From Oceanobacillus neutriphilus (GTDB lineage Bacteria > Bacillota > Bacilli > Bacillales > Amphibacillaceae): a stretch of DNA of 61,874 nt. The stretch lies in NCBI RefSeq assembly GCF_014645515.1, contig NZ_BMLW01000022.1, forward strand, positions 295 through 62,168, read 5' to 3'. Of the stretch, positions 27,179-36,067 are shown in pieces. Numbering within the stretch: the stretch's first letter is position 1; the number at the start of each line of letters is the position of its first letter. Made by a program: the position numbers and the translations under genes. The notes beneath the pieces were generated by a model that was not told the origin of the DNA, ran no database searches, and saw nothing but the letters and a program-made list of their open reading frames with translations.

Positions 27179-27913
27179 GTGAACCTTATCAAAGTAAAAA
27201 ACTACGATGGGATGAGTGAAAAGGCAACTAAGCTTATTGTAAATCGTATCCATGCAATAGAGAATCCGGTACTCGGTTTAGCGACTGGCTCAACACCAGA
27301 AGGTCTCTATCAACGAATCATTGAAAAATATAAGCAGGAAGAAGTATCCTTTAAAAATGTAACGACTTTTAATTTAGATGAATATGTCGGACTGGAACAA
27401 AATGATACAAATAGCTATTATTATTTTATGAATGATAAGCTGTTTCGTCATGTAGATATTGCCATGAATTGTGTCCACATTCCCAGCGGGATTGCTGAAG
27501 ATTTAGAAAAAGAATGTACAGCATTTGAAAGAGAATTGGGACAAGCAGGCGGAATTGATGTTCAGGTGTTGGGGATTGGTGGAAATGGGCATATTGGTTT
27601 TAACGAACCAGGAACCTCTTTTTCAAGCAGGACGCATGTTGTTGACTTGGAGAAATCCACGATCCAGGCTAATGCGCGGTTCTTCCATTCCATTGAAGAA
27701 GTTCCGATACAAGCGATCTCTATGGGAATCGAAACAATTATGAGCAGTAAAGAGATTCTTTTACTCGTTTCTGGTGAAGCAAAAGCAGATGCGATGGAGA
27801 AATTGTTACTGGGTGAAGTGTCTGAGGATTTCCCGGCATCCATTTTAAAAAAGCATGAGCATGTAACGATTATTGCAGATGCAGCGGCGTTAAGTATTGC
27901 TGAAGGTAAATAA
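27179..27913 (+). CDS. nagB: Glucosamine-6-phosphate deaminase NagB
   Basis: A 244-residue enzyme that turns GlcN-6P into fructose-6-phosphate and ammonia. It has GLATGSTPEGLY, the FNLDEYVGL motif with catalytic Asp, LGIGGNGHIGFNEPG and TSFSSRTH. A GTG start follows a G-rich ribosome site (GGGGGGGAA). Third gene of the operon. GlcNAc-6P deacetylase (NagA), needed between NanE and NagB, is not in the window and must lie elsewhere. Confidence 0.96.
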   Translation: MNLIKVKNYDGMSEKATKLIVNRIHAIENPVLGLATGSTPEGLYQRIIEKYKQEEVSFKNVTTFNLDEYVGLEQNDTNSYYYFMNDKLFRHVDIAMNCVHIPSGIAEDLEKECTAFERELGQAGGIDVQVLGIGGNGHIGFNEPGTSFSSRTHVVDLEKSTIQANARFFHSIEEVPIQAISMGIETIMSSKEILLLVSGEAKADAMEKLLLGEVSEDFPASILKKHEHVTIIADAAALSIAEGK

Positions 27914-27960
27914 GCTTTTAATTATAAAGGTTGAGATTGTGAAAAAATATCGAAAACGAA

Positions 27961-28012
27961 AAATAGTGACTTTCTACTTTTGAGTGGGAGGTCACTATTT
28001 TTATGATAACTA
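27961..28012 (+). terminator. Terminator of the EIICB-nanE-nagB operon
   Basis: AAATAGTGAC pairs with GTCACTATTT, with inner base pairs and a trailing T-run. Confidence 0.85.
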
Positions 28013-28112
28013 GCTCTAATCCTTCAGAGCTTCTTTTAAAATTCCAAAGAACGTGGAATACTAGGAAAGGAACAAGCCTAAAATAAAAATACTGATAAAG
28101 GAAAGGCTTCAT

Positions 28113-28829
28113 ATGATGAGTGAAAAAATAACTCAAAAAACAAATAACTCTTTCCCTTGGGTTCTACTCCAAAAATGGGAACACATCTTATTCCTCCACT
28201 ACCCCATAGCACCAGAAACTATAAAAACATACCTTCCAAAAGAAGTAGAATTAGATACATACAATGGACAGGCATGGATTAGTATTGTTGCTTTTGCTGT
28301 CAGCAGAAATCGTCTTCATTATTTACCAGCAGTTCCTTACATACATCCAATGCTGCAAATAAATGTAAGAACCTATATAAAAAGAAAAGGAGAAATAGGT
28401 GTTTATTTCTTTACAATGGATACAAATAAACTATCTGCTGCTTTGGGAGGGAGGATAGTAAACGCTCCTTTTCTTCATGCAGATATGACGATGAAAAATT
28501 CTGCAAATACATATTATATACACAGCGCCCGTAAAGAAAAGCTGCCTGCAGCATTTCAGGCAAGCTATTCTCCAGTGGGACATGCTTTCTATCCTGAAAA
28601 ACAGAGTCTGGATTATTGGCTGCTGGAGCGGTATATTTTCTGGTCGTATAAAAAAGGCAGGCTATATCGTGGAGATATTAAGCATGATCGATGGGAAATC
28701 AGAACTGCTGAAGTAAGCATAGAAAATCAATCTTTATTTTTACCGGGGAATGCTTTAGGAGAGAATCAGATAGCACATTATGCCAGTTCAAAGGTCGCGC
28801 TGAATGGAATAATTAAAAAAGTAAAATGA
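28113..28829 (+). CDS. DUF2071 family protein, YqjF-like
   Basis: A 238-residue soluble protein of the DUF2071 (acetoacetate-decarboxylase-like fold) family. Visible hallmarks are the HxxLxFLHYPI opening, LPKEVELDTYNGQAWISIV, 'INVRTYI' and a final HYASSKV. The family has no settled function. The start is ATG 28113 (or 28116) behind AAGGAAAGG. It stands alone after the amino-sugar operon. Confidence 0.85.
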   Translation: MMSEKITQKTNNSFPWVLLQKWEHILFLHYPIAPETIKTYLPKEVELDTYNGQAWISIVAFAVSRNRLHYLPAVPYIHPMLQINVRTYIKRKGEIGVYFFTMDTNKLSAALGGRIVNAPFLHADMTMKNSANTYYIHSARKEKLPAAFQASYSPVGHAFYPEKQSLDYWLLERYIFWSYKKGRLYRGDIKHDRWEIRTAEVSIENQSLFLPGNALGENQIAHYASSKVALNGIIKKVK

Positions 28830-28985
28830 GAAGTTTTTTTGCAATTCTATTTAATAAAAAAATCAACTTTCGCACCTAAGAATAAACATACTAGCTTTGC
28901 TGTTCCAGGATGTACATGGTCTTTATTAATATGCTTTCTTTTAGTTAACTCATCTATTTATTTTTTGAACAGGTTATTGTGTATA

Positions 28986-29118
28986 GCTTCCGCTCCGGCC
29001 AACCACTCCGCTTTCCATGGGGACGGCTTCAGCTAACTTGAAAAGAAAACCGCTTTTCAAGTGGATCTTCAGCTCGCCCTGTTCCCATAGGAGTCTACGT
29101 GGTTGGCCTGCGCTCTAA
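28986..29118 (+). repeat. Dispersed palindromic element, copy A
   Basis: GGCCAACCAC (28997-29006) and GTGGTTGGCC (29099-29108) form an outer stem, and ACTTGAAAAG (29036-29045) with CTTTTCAAGT (29053-29062) an inner stem. Conserved words are GCTTTCC, CTTCAGCTAAC, GTGGATCTTCAG and AGGAGTC. It resembles the GC-rich intergenic repeats seen in many Bacillaceae genomes (from memory). Confidence 0.75.
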
Positions 29119-29337
29119 TAGGATTCTACAGTGCATGGAAGAAATAATATCTTGATGAAGTTAGATGAAATCATCGTTTTTTAGCAGTTCAAATTATGAC
29201 AGCATGAATAATTCATATTGAGAATAGCTTTCATGCACCAAAAATAAGGATTTTTGAGCATGTTAACCATGCAACACGAAAATTTGTTCTGTCAGATCTG
29301 CTTTTTATTTGTTCAGTTATTTCAGTATAGAGTATCC

Positions 29338-29476
29338 TGCTAGCGGAGGCGGACCGTTTTGACTCCTGAGGGATTAGCACCACCTGAAGATCCACTTTTG
29401 CCAAGTGATCTTCTTGGCAAAAGTTAGCTGAAGAGCGTGCCCCTAGGAAAGCAAAACGGTCCGCCGTAGCGGTCGC
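29338..29476 (-). repeat. Dispersed palindromic element, copy B, inverted relative to A
   Basis: Outer stem GCGGACCGTTTTG (29349-29361) with CAAAACGGTCCGC (29452-29464); inner stem CTTTTGCCAAG (29395-29405) with CTTGGCAAAAG (29413-29423). The reverse complement shares the words of copy A in the same order, but both stems differ in sequence while staying paired. Confidence 0.75.
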
Positions 29477-29576
29477 TTTACACTTTACCTTCTATCTTTG
29501 TCAACAGATATATGGAAGGAATGATCGCTCCCTGTTCCTCTAGATGGAAGTTACTTTTTAAAGTACGAAAGTTGAG

Positions 29577-29626
29577 TAAAAAAGATTCCATGTTAGATTA
29601 AAACCTAACATGGAATCTTTTTTTAT
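29577..29626. terminator. Bidirectional terminator after the phn operon
   Basis: AAAGATTCCATGTTAG pairs perfectly with CTAACATGGAATCTTT, with A-tract and T-tract on the two sides. It lies 12 bases past the last phnE stop. Confidence 0.92.
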
Positions 29627-29637
29627 ACTATTTGAAG

Positions 29638-30441
29638 CTATACCAGCCGCTTCCTGATCTGCGCACTGATAATATCAATCAGTGTAACAACAACAATGAT
29701 AACCAGTAAAATCAAACCAACCTCAGACCAGTTCCGGTTTGTTGTTGCGATGGTGATCAGTGTTCCGATACCGCCGGCGCCGATAATACCTAGAATGGTA
29801 GAAGCGCGGACGTCAATCTCAAACCGGTAAATTGCATAGGATAAGAATTCCGGAATAATTTGTGGAATAATTCCATAAATAAGTACCTGGATCTTATTCG
29901 CCCCATTTGCTTCTAATGCCTCAACTACATTCATATCGATCGATTCAATAACTTCACTATAAAGCTTGCCCAGCATTCCGATGGAGCCGATTGCGATAGC
30001 AATAACCCCGGCAAATGGTCTCGGGCCTACAGCTGCCACGAACATTAGAGCTAAAACAAGCTCCGGAAAAGCACGGATAGCATTCAATGCCCATTTAGAG
30101 GCGGTATTTAAGAATTTATTTTTCACCATATTACGTGCAGCAAAGAAACCAAAAGGAATAGCTAAAATAGCTGCCATTAAAGTGCCAGTGTAAGCCATCA
30201 GTAATGTTTCCCACATAAGCCCCATTACCTTTCCGAAGGCTGACCAGTCGGGGGAGAACAACTGAGGTATTACACGAGTTAAGCTTTCAATTGTATGCTG
30301 ACTGAAAACACGGCTCCAGCGAATTTCAATGCTTGTAAACGTCCAGATGTAGATGGCAAGAAGAATAATTCCAATAATATAAGGTCTCATCTTTTGCCAA
30401 GGTGTTTTCTTCGGTTTAGGAGGTAGCGTAAATTCTGTCAT
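29638..30441 (-). CDS. phnE: Phosphonate-type ABC transporter permease PhnE (second copy)
   Basis: A 267-residue permease with about six helices and the binding-protein-dependent transport signature near 165-200 (EALEANGANKIQVLIYGIIP). It pairs with the other PhnE to form the channel. It overlaps the upstream phnE by four bases and ends the operon. Related in sequence to its neighbour (for example ExDVRASTILGxxGAGGIG in both), which suggests an old duplication giving a heterodimer. Confidence 0.92.
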   Translation of the reverse strand: MTEFTLPPKPKKTPWQKMRPYIIGIILLAIYIWTFTSIEIRWSRVFSQHTIESLTRVIPQLFSPDWSAFGKVMGLMWETLLMAYTGTLMAAILAIPFGFFAARNMVKNKFLNTASKWALNAIRAFPELVLALMFVAAVGPRPFAGVIAIAIGSIGMLGKLYSEVIESIDMNVVEALEANGANKIQVLIYGIIPQIIPEFLSYAIYRFEIDVRASTILGIIGAGGIGTLITIATTNRNWSEVGLILLVIIVVVTLIDIISAQIRKRLV

Positions 30442-31241
30442 ATTAGTCGCTCCCTTATTTTGTTACTGATGTAATCAATAATCACAACGGATATAAAAAT
30501 AATAATTATTATTGTCATTACGTTTGGATAGTTGGCCCAGCTTACCTGCTGGTTTAAAAGAAGCCCGATACCGCCAGCTCCTACAAAACCGAGGACAAGA
30601 GACGCGCGGACGTTTACTTCAAATACATACAGTCCAAACGAAACAAATTGAGGGAGTACTTGTGGCATGACTGCATACGTAATAACCTGCATCGTATTAC
30701 CGCCGGAAGCACGTATTGCCTCAATCGGGTTCATATCAATGGATTCAATGGTTTCGTACAATAATTTAGCAAGTAAACCTAAAGAGAAAATGATTAATGC
30801 CATAATCCCCGGAAAAACCCCAACGCCAAAGATACCTACAAAAATCAGTGCAAGTAATATATCTGGTATAGTACGTAACACGTTCATAATAAAACGCACC
30901 GGCAGATGGATAAATGGATTTGGAAAAAGGTTAGCAGCCGATAATAAGCTGATCGGAATACTGATCAGTGCAGCGACTGTGGTTGCGATAATTGCCATAT
31001 GTAAGGTTTCGATCAATTGCGGCATCACAGTTGATGCGTAGCTCCAATGCGGTGGAAAAAGGCTCTGGGCAATATTGATAAAACCATTTTTTCCATCCCA
31101 TAAATCAAGAAGGGAAGATTCTGTTTTTATCGAAGTAAACAGATAAAAACCAACAATGATAATGAAAATAGCAGATATCCGTAATTTTGTTTTATTGGAT
31201 GATATGCCCTGCAATGTTGGTTGATTTGTTTTACTCATCAT
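30438..31241 (-). CDS. phnE: Phosphonate-type ABC transporter permease PhnE (first copy)
   Basis: A 267-residue membrane permease, partner of the 29638-30441 gene, with about six helices and the EAIRASGGNTMQVITYAVMP coupling loop. The start is ATG 31241 (or the next codon) after AGGAGGTTC, overlapping the end of phnC by 11 bases. The substrate could be phosphonate, phosphite or phosphate ester. Confidence 0.92.
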   Translation of the reverse strand: MMSKTNQPTLQGISSNKTKLRISAIFIIIVGFYLFTSIKTESSLLDLWDGKNGFINIAQSLFPPHWSYASTVMPQLIETLHMAIIATTVAALISIPISLLSAANLFPNPFIHLPVRFIMNVLRTIPDILLALIFVGIFGVGVFPGIMALIIFSLGLLAKLLYETIESIDMNPIEAIRASGGNTMQVITYAVMPQVLPQFVSFGLYVFEVNVRASLVLGFVGAGGIGLLLNQQVSWANYPNVMTIIIIIFISVVIIDYISNKIRERLI

Positions 31242-32007
31242 CAGAACCTCCTACCCGGTCCTCATCACGAATTTTTCTTCCATAAATCTCTTCGAATGTT
31301 GCTTCATTTACATCACTGACAGGTCCGTCATAAACGACTTCACCTGCTCTCATTCCAATAATACGATCTGCATATTCCATTGCCATATCAATAAAATGCA
31401 GGTTGACGATGGTAGTAATGTTGTCTTCTTTATTTACTTTCTTTAGATAGGTCATTACCTGATGGGACGTTGGCGGGTCAAGGGATGCAACCGGCTCATC
31501 CGCCAGAATAATATTGGGCTGTTGTGTAAGCACGCGGGCAATGGCAACCCTCTGTTGTTGACCGCCGCTTAATTGATCAGAACGCTGATATAATTTATCA
31601 GCTATATTCACACGCTGTAAACTGCGATATGCGAGAGCCTGGTCTTCTTTCGGATACAGGTTAAACATGCTCCTCAGCGTTCCTGTATGACCTAAGCGGC
31701 CGGAAATAACATTTTTCATCACCGAGGAGCGTTTCACGAGATTATAATTCTGAAAGATCATACCGACCTTTGTCCGCAGTTTACGAAGGTTCCGTGAGCC
31801 GTAATTTAAAATATTCTCATTATCAATCAGCAGTTCTCCGCCAGTCGGCTTAACCAGCCGATTTATACTGCGGATTAATGTTGATTTTCCGGCACCGGAT
31901 AATCCGACAACAACCACGAATTCACCGGGATTGATTTGGATATTGATATTTTTCAAACCTTGCGTTCCATTTGAATATACAAGGGAAACATCTTTAAATT
32001 CTATCAT
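31231..32007 (-). CDS. phnC: Phosphonate-type ABC transporter ATPase PhnC
   Basis: A 258-residue ATPase with Walker A GLSGAGKST, Q-loop FQNYNLV, signature LSGGQQQRVAIAR and Walker B ILADEPVASLD. It has the PhnC-type insert 'RSSVMKNVISGRLGH'. The start follows GGAGATTTCC. It is separated from phnD by 142 bases containing a strong hairpin. Confidence 0.95.
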   Translation of the reverse strand: MIEFKDVSLVYSNGTQGLKNINIQINPGEFVVVVGLSGAGKSTLIRSINRLVKPTGGELLIDNENILNYGSRNLRKLRTKVGMIFQNYNLVKRSSVMKNVISGRLGHTGTLRSMFNLYPKEDQALAYRSLQRVNIADKLYQRSDQLSGGQQQRVAIARVLTQQPNIILADEPVASLDPPTSHQVMTYLKKVNKEDNITTIVNLHFIDMAMEYADRIIGMRAGEVVYDGPVSDVNEATFEEIYGRKIRDEDRVGGSDDE

Positions 32008-32070
32008 AATGGAAATCTCCTTTTTGTTTAAGGATTAGCATGAATCTACGGAGATAAAGTGTGTCCTATA

Positions 32071-32107
32071 GATTCTAAGAGGAAGTTTTTTAATTCCCCT
32101 TAGAATC
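32071..32107 (-). promoter_or_regulatory. Hairpin between phnD and phnC
   Basis: GATTCTAAGAGGAA pairs with TTCCCCTTAGAATC (one mismatch). Without a clear T-run, it probably protects the phnD message or partly stops transcription, giving more binding protein than permease. Confidence 0.6.
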
Positions 32108-32149
32108 ATGAAAGGAATACCTTAATCCTCTTTTTGATTACAGTATTGT

Positions 32150-33040
32150 TTACTCATCAAACTGATCCTGGAATTTACTATAAACATCGCGGACGATATC
32201 ATATTCTTCGTCTGTCGCTTCATCAAGACCAGTCCAGTTGTACACTTCATCCATTACGTTAATCATTTCTTCATCATCATTGAAGCCCAGGAAAATTTCT
32301 TTGATCTGTTCTACTTCTTCTTCATTTAACAGATTAGTATTTGCGCTGATTGTATCATTGGGAATCGGTTCGGTGTAGTCTAATGGCACGAGCTCTTCCA
32401 TTGCTTCCGGATAATCCTCGACGATGTTTGTACGTGCATCTTCAAAGGTTGTAGCAAAGTCTGCGTCACCCTCCAGGACAGTAACCAGGGCTGCATCATG
32501 TGAACCGGTCTGGATTTGATTGCTGAAGTATGTCTCCAAATCTTCTACACCGTAGTCATCCATAAGCTGTGCTGCCGGGAATAAATATGCGGACGTAGAT
32601 CCCTGGTCAGCAAATGCCCAGATTTTCCCTTCCAAATCATCTAAACTGTCAATATCTGAGTCAGCACGGACAGTGTATTGAGCACGATAAGAAGATTCTC
32701 CGTCACGGATAGATTTTGCAAAAACCTCTACTTGATCATAGCGGTCAGTTGCCTGGACATAACCAAAAGCGGGAATAAAACCAATATGAACCTGATCATT
32801 ACCTAAAGCTTCCACCAGTCCGCTGAAATTAGTCATTACACGTCCTTCTACATCACGGCCAAGCTCTTCCTCCAGACGTTCTACCATCGGCTCGATATTG
32901 TCTGCAATCTTGTCAGAATCGGTAGAAGGAACAAACCCTAAAATAAGTGTGTCATCCCCATCTCCTGAATCAGAGCCGCATGCGGTCAGCGTAAATGCCA
33001 GTATTAATGTGAAAAATAAGAATATTCCTTTTTTGAACAA
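32150..33040 (-). CDS. phnD: Phosphonate-type substrate-binding lipoprotein PhnD
   Basis: A 296-residue type 2 periplasmic-binding-like lipoprotein. The signal peptide ends at LTACGSDS (Cys21), followed by a D-rich linker. The PhnD/PtxB-like core contains FVPSTDSDKIADN and FADQGSTSAYLFP. It captures the ligand for PhnCEE. First gene of the leftward operon, with a GGGAGGG-type ribosome site. No phosphonate-degrading enzyme (C-P lyase, PhnX, PtxD) is nearby, so the ligand stays open. Confidence 0.93.
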   Translation of the reverse strand: MFKKGIFLFFTLILAFTLTACGSDSGDGDDTLILGFVPSTDSDKIADNIEPMVERLEEELGRDVEGRVMTNFSGLVEALGNDQVHIGFIPAFGYVQATDRYDQVEVFAKSIRDGESSYRAQYTVRADSDIDSLDDLEGKIWAFADQGSTSAYLFPAAQLMDDYGVEDLETYFSNQIQTGSHDAALVTVLEGDADFATTFEDARTNIVEDYPEAMEELVPLDYTEPIPNDTISANTNLLNEEEVEQIKEIFLGFNDDEEMINVMDEVYNWTGLDEATDEEYDIVRDVYSKFQDQFDE

Positions 33041-33224
33041 TCTATTTCCCTCCCGGTGAATTTATTTCGTTTCATATTTATTATAAGTGATTGTGACAGA
33101 AGAAATCTATAGAATTTTCAGGGATTTTATCAAAATGCGGAATTATTTGTAATTTAGAAGATTATTTTTACGCTGCGGGATATGTAACATATGCTATGAT
33201 AAAAGGGATTGGAGGACGTAAATA

Positions 33225-34046
33225 ATGTTGAAAGATTATAAGCTGGTTATCTTCGATTTAGATGGAACATTGTACGAAGGAACGGAGCATTTTGACTACT
33301 ATGCAAGGCTCCTGCAAGAAAAAGTAGCTCCTGCATATCGAGAGGATTATTTAAAGGAATATGAAGCGATGAAGGCAGGAAACCATCTTGTTTCAATTGG
33401 GAAGGTATATGATGTTGAACGGGATTTGGTTTTAAATATAGATTCTTTAACCTTTGAGGTTATCACAGCATATCACTGGGACGGTGAAGAATTATCTGAG
33501 ACTGAGACGCAGGAATACTATTCCGGACCGCAGCAATTTGATTTCAACCATTTAGTTGCTATTGGAGATGGCTGGTGGCTGCCTTTTGCCAGTGCAAAGC
33601 ATTATGGGGTGGAAGAAAACTACAGCAGTTATCTGGCAACAAAGGAATTCATGGTGTCAGATGATTTTACAATAGAGAAGCTGGAAGGGTTGCGCGCTTA
33701 TTTATTGCAATTAAAAGAAAAAACACAGATTGTATTGATGACGAACAGCGACCGGGAGGATGTAACACGTTTATTGAATGAACTTGATTTAACGAATATC
33801 TTTGACCATATGATTACATCAGCGAAAAAGCCTGCCAACACAAAGAAATGGATGGAGCACTTGATTGAACAGTATGAAATTGAACCGGCCGAGGCGGTAT
33901 CGGTCGGAGATAACTTTATCAATGAAATCGCTCCGGCATTGTCACTGGGCATGGATGCTGTTTATATTCAGCCACATGGTCATAATGAAGAGCTGAGCGG
34001 GTTAAAGGTAATAGATTCTTTAACGGATTTTAGTAATCAAAGGTAG
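33225..34046 (+). CDS. HAD-superfamily hydrolase
   Basis: A 273-residue haloacid-dehalogenase-fold phosphatase. Motif I is FDLDGTLYEG (nucleophile Asp11, Asp13), motif II is LMTNSDRED, then a Lys in SAKKP and motif IV VGDNFINEI. The cap of about 120 residues between motifs I and II suggests a C1-capped enzyme for small phosphoesters. ATG 33225 follows GGAGGA. It is divergent from phnD, so a role in releasing phosphate is possible but unproven. Confidence 0.85.
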   Translation: MLKDYKLVIFDLDGTLYEGTEHFDYYARLLQEKVAPAYREDYLKEYEAMKAGNHLVSIGKVYDVERDLVLNIDSLTFEVITAYHWDGEELSETETQEYYSGPQQFDFNHLVAIGDGWWLPFASAKHYGVEENYSSYLATKEFMVSDDFTIEKLEGLRAYLLQLKEKTQIVLMTNSDREDVTRLLNELDLTNIFDHMITSAKKPANTKKWMEHLIEQYEIEPAEAVSVGDNFINEIAPALSLGMDAVYIQPHGHNEELSGLKVIDSLTDFSNQR

Positions 34047-34220
34047 TTAGCTGAATTTTGAAGAGAAAGCTGCAAAGTGTAATATAAGGGAGAACTAATG
34101 GAGTAGTGGGATGAGCCCATAAACTAAATTTATTTCAGTCAGGAGCAGTAAAATTAAATTTATGAAATCCTGTATTGAATAAGTGGGAGAAGACCGAACA
34201 TCTCCCACTAAAAAATTAGT

Positions 34221-34907
34221 TTATTCACTTTGAAATGAAGATAATTCAGCCATTGTTTGATAGATAACGTTTCTTGCCAAAAAAACCATCTTACTGGTAT
34301 TTTCTTGAACAATAGATTTCATTTCTTCTGTATAACCCATGCAATCAAGTACAATAGCCTTTATTGGCAGTTTTTCCAATTCATCTGCTGCTTTGATTAA
34401 CTCTGATTTATTAAAATTGTATGGAGAACAAGCTTTTGGAATAGCTGATAAACCTATTGTTTCCCATTTTTTGATGATGGAGTTCTTTTGTTCGGGAAGG
34501 GGAATAACAACTCCGATTGTGCCCTCCTGGATGACTCCTTTCACTACGTGATTTAACAGATAATCAGGATAAATTAAAGGAACATTACTGGTGAACCTAG
34601 GGAATTGACCAGTACAAGCCAATAATATCATTGTTGTACCTGACAGATTTAATTCAGAAATTAAACCTTGTATAAAAGGAAGTATTTTTTCTTTGGCGAT
34701 AACTGCTTTATCTCCACTTGATAAACGCGAAACTAAAACAGTCTGCTTTTCCGTTGGAGATAAACTTAATATTTCCTGCTCGGTTTTATTATCAAGTACG
34801 CCTCTTTCCACGATAGCTGTATTATCGGGGAAAATATTTTGCATAGCTGGGATCATATCCACCCTTGGTGTTTGTCCGATAGTAATAACGCCTATGGTTG
34901 GATTCAT
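34221..34907 (-). CDS. AroM family protein (Asp/Glu racemase-like)
   Basis: A 228-residue AroM-family protein. It opens with IGVITIGQTPRVDM and carries two Cys motifs, LLACTGQFP near residue 100 and VLDCMGYT near 190. These sit where the Asp/Glu/hydantoin racemase superfamily has its catalytic Cys pair. E. coli AroM has no established activity. Its start overlaps the end of the upstream amidohydrolase by four bases, so it is coupled to it. A racemase or isomerase role is inferred from the fold and context. Confidence 0.85.
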   Translation of the reverse strand: MNPTIGVITIGQTPRVDMIPAMQNIFPDNTAIVERGVLDNKTEQEILSLSPTEKQTVLVSRLSSGDKAVIAKEKILPFIQGLISELNLSGTTMILLACTGQFPRFTSNVPLIYPDYLLNHVVKGVIQEGTIGVVIPLPEQKNSIIKKWETIGLSAIPKACSPYNFNKSELIKAADELEKLPIKAIVLDCMGYTEEMKSIVQENTSKMVFLARNVIYQTMAELSSFQSE

Positions 34908-36067
34908 GATTTTTCCGTCTCCTTAGAGTAATAGTTCTCCCCGTTGATATATGTTTCCAAAACATTGGCATTGGTGTGGAACGGATGGTGAGACCATATA
35001 GCAAAATCTGCATCTTTTTGTTCCTCCAGTGAGCCGACACGGTGCGCGATTCCAGTTAATTTCGCTGCTTCGATAGTGATGCTTCTTAACGCAGCCGTCT
35101 CATCTAAACCATATTTTACTGCTTCAGCAGCACATATAATTAAGTAATTAATCGGAATGAACGGATGATCTGTCATAATTGCAAAGGGTATTCCTGCTTC
35201 ATGAAATAATTTGGGAGCTGCTGGAGTAAGATTCCTGGTTTCATATTTAGTTGCAGGCAGCATAAATGGGCCTAGCGTAACTTTTGCACCGCTTTTCTTA
35301 ATAGCTTCCAGCATGAAATGTCCTTCGGTACAATGCTCCAGCGATAATAGAATATTAAATTCCTGAGCTATTCGAATAGCTGTAGCAATATCATCGGCCC
35401 GGTGAGCGTGTAGATGCAATGGCATTTGATGATCGAGTACTTCTATAAACGGCGATAGCTCCGAATAATTATTCAATGCTTCTTTTTTTTCTTCATTTGT
35501 CAGTTGGCTTACTTTTTCAAATCCCTCACGGATGATATTGGCAATCGACATTCTGGTATACGGCTTTTTATGATAATTCTGACCAAATGTATTTTTGGGA
35601 TTTTCTCCAAGAGCTCCTTTAAGCCCGCTTTTCCTTGTAACTAGCATTTCCTCCAGGTAATCTCCGCCTGTTTTTAAAATGGTCCATACACCGCCAATTG
35701 GGTTAGCGCTGCCAGCACCAGTTTGAACAGTAGTTACGCCTCCTTTTCTTGCCAGATCAAATGAAAAATGATTGATATCAATGCCATCTATTGCAGACAT
35801 CATAGGAGTATAAGGCTCTGAATATTCATTGGCATCATTGATTCGCTCATTAATTTCTCCCCAAATCCCAACATGCGTATGAATATCAATTAATCCAGGA
35901 GTAATGGGGAGGCCAGCCAGGTCTCGTACCTTTGCTTCTTTAGGGATATCTGTATTCACTCCAACTTTAATAATCTTGTCATTATTAACCCATAAATCTC
36001 CATGCTCTAATATGGTATTCTTTTCATCCATTGTATAAATTGTTGCGTTTTTAAATATATGAAGCAT
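34904..36067 (-). CDS. Amidohydrolase, imidazolonepropionase-like, complete metal site
   Basis: A 387-residue metal-dependent hydrolase. It has the N-terminal beta-sandwich part, then ITPGLIDIHTHVG with the HxH ligands (about 59-61), LHAHRADDIATA with a His ligand near 220, LEHCTEGH and MTDHPFIP with the catalytic Asp, and a C-terminal sandwich (DFAIW). It probably opens a cyclic or linear amide. The ATG follows GGGAGGGAG. It overlaps the second amidohydrolase by 17 bases and aroM by 4, making a tight leftward operon. Confidence 0.9.
   Translation of the reverse strand: MLHIFKNATIYTMDEKNTILEHGDLWVNNDKIIKVGVNTDIPKEAKVRDLAGLPITPGLIDIHTHVGIWGEINERINDANEYSEPYTPMMSAIDGIDINHFSFDLARKGGVTTVQTGAGSANPIGGVWTILKTGGDYLEEMLVTRKSGLKGALGENPKNTFGQNYHKKPYTRMSIANIIREGFEKVSQLTNEEKKEALNNYSELSPFIEVLDHQMPLHLHAHRADDIATAIRIAQEFNILLSLEHCTEGHFMLEAIKKSGAKVTLGPFMLPATKYETRNLTPAAPKLFHEAGIPFAIMTDHPFIPINYLIICAAEAVKYGLDETAALRSITIEAAKLTGIAHRVGSLEEQKDADFAIWSHHPFHTNANVLETYINGENYYSKETEKS

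Larger units (their letters stand above)
28830..29576. other. Gene-free stretch carrying two inverted palindromic elements
   Basis: About 750 bases without a supported gene. A 65-codon reading frame at 28839-29036 is a chance frame running into the first repeat. Apart from the two repeats the sequence is AT-rich and featureless. Confidence 0.7.

Noticed and set aside
28839..29036. 65-codon plus-strand reading frame after the DUF2071 gene
   Set aside because: It lacks a ribosome site and runs into the palindromic element, so it is a chance frame.
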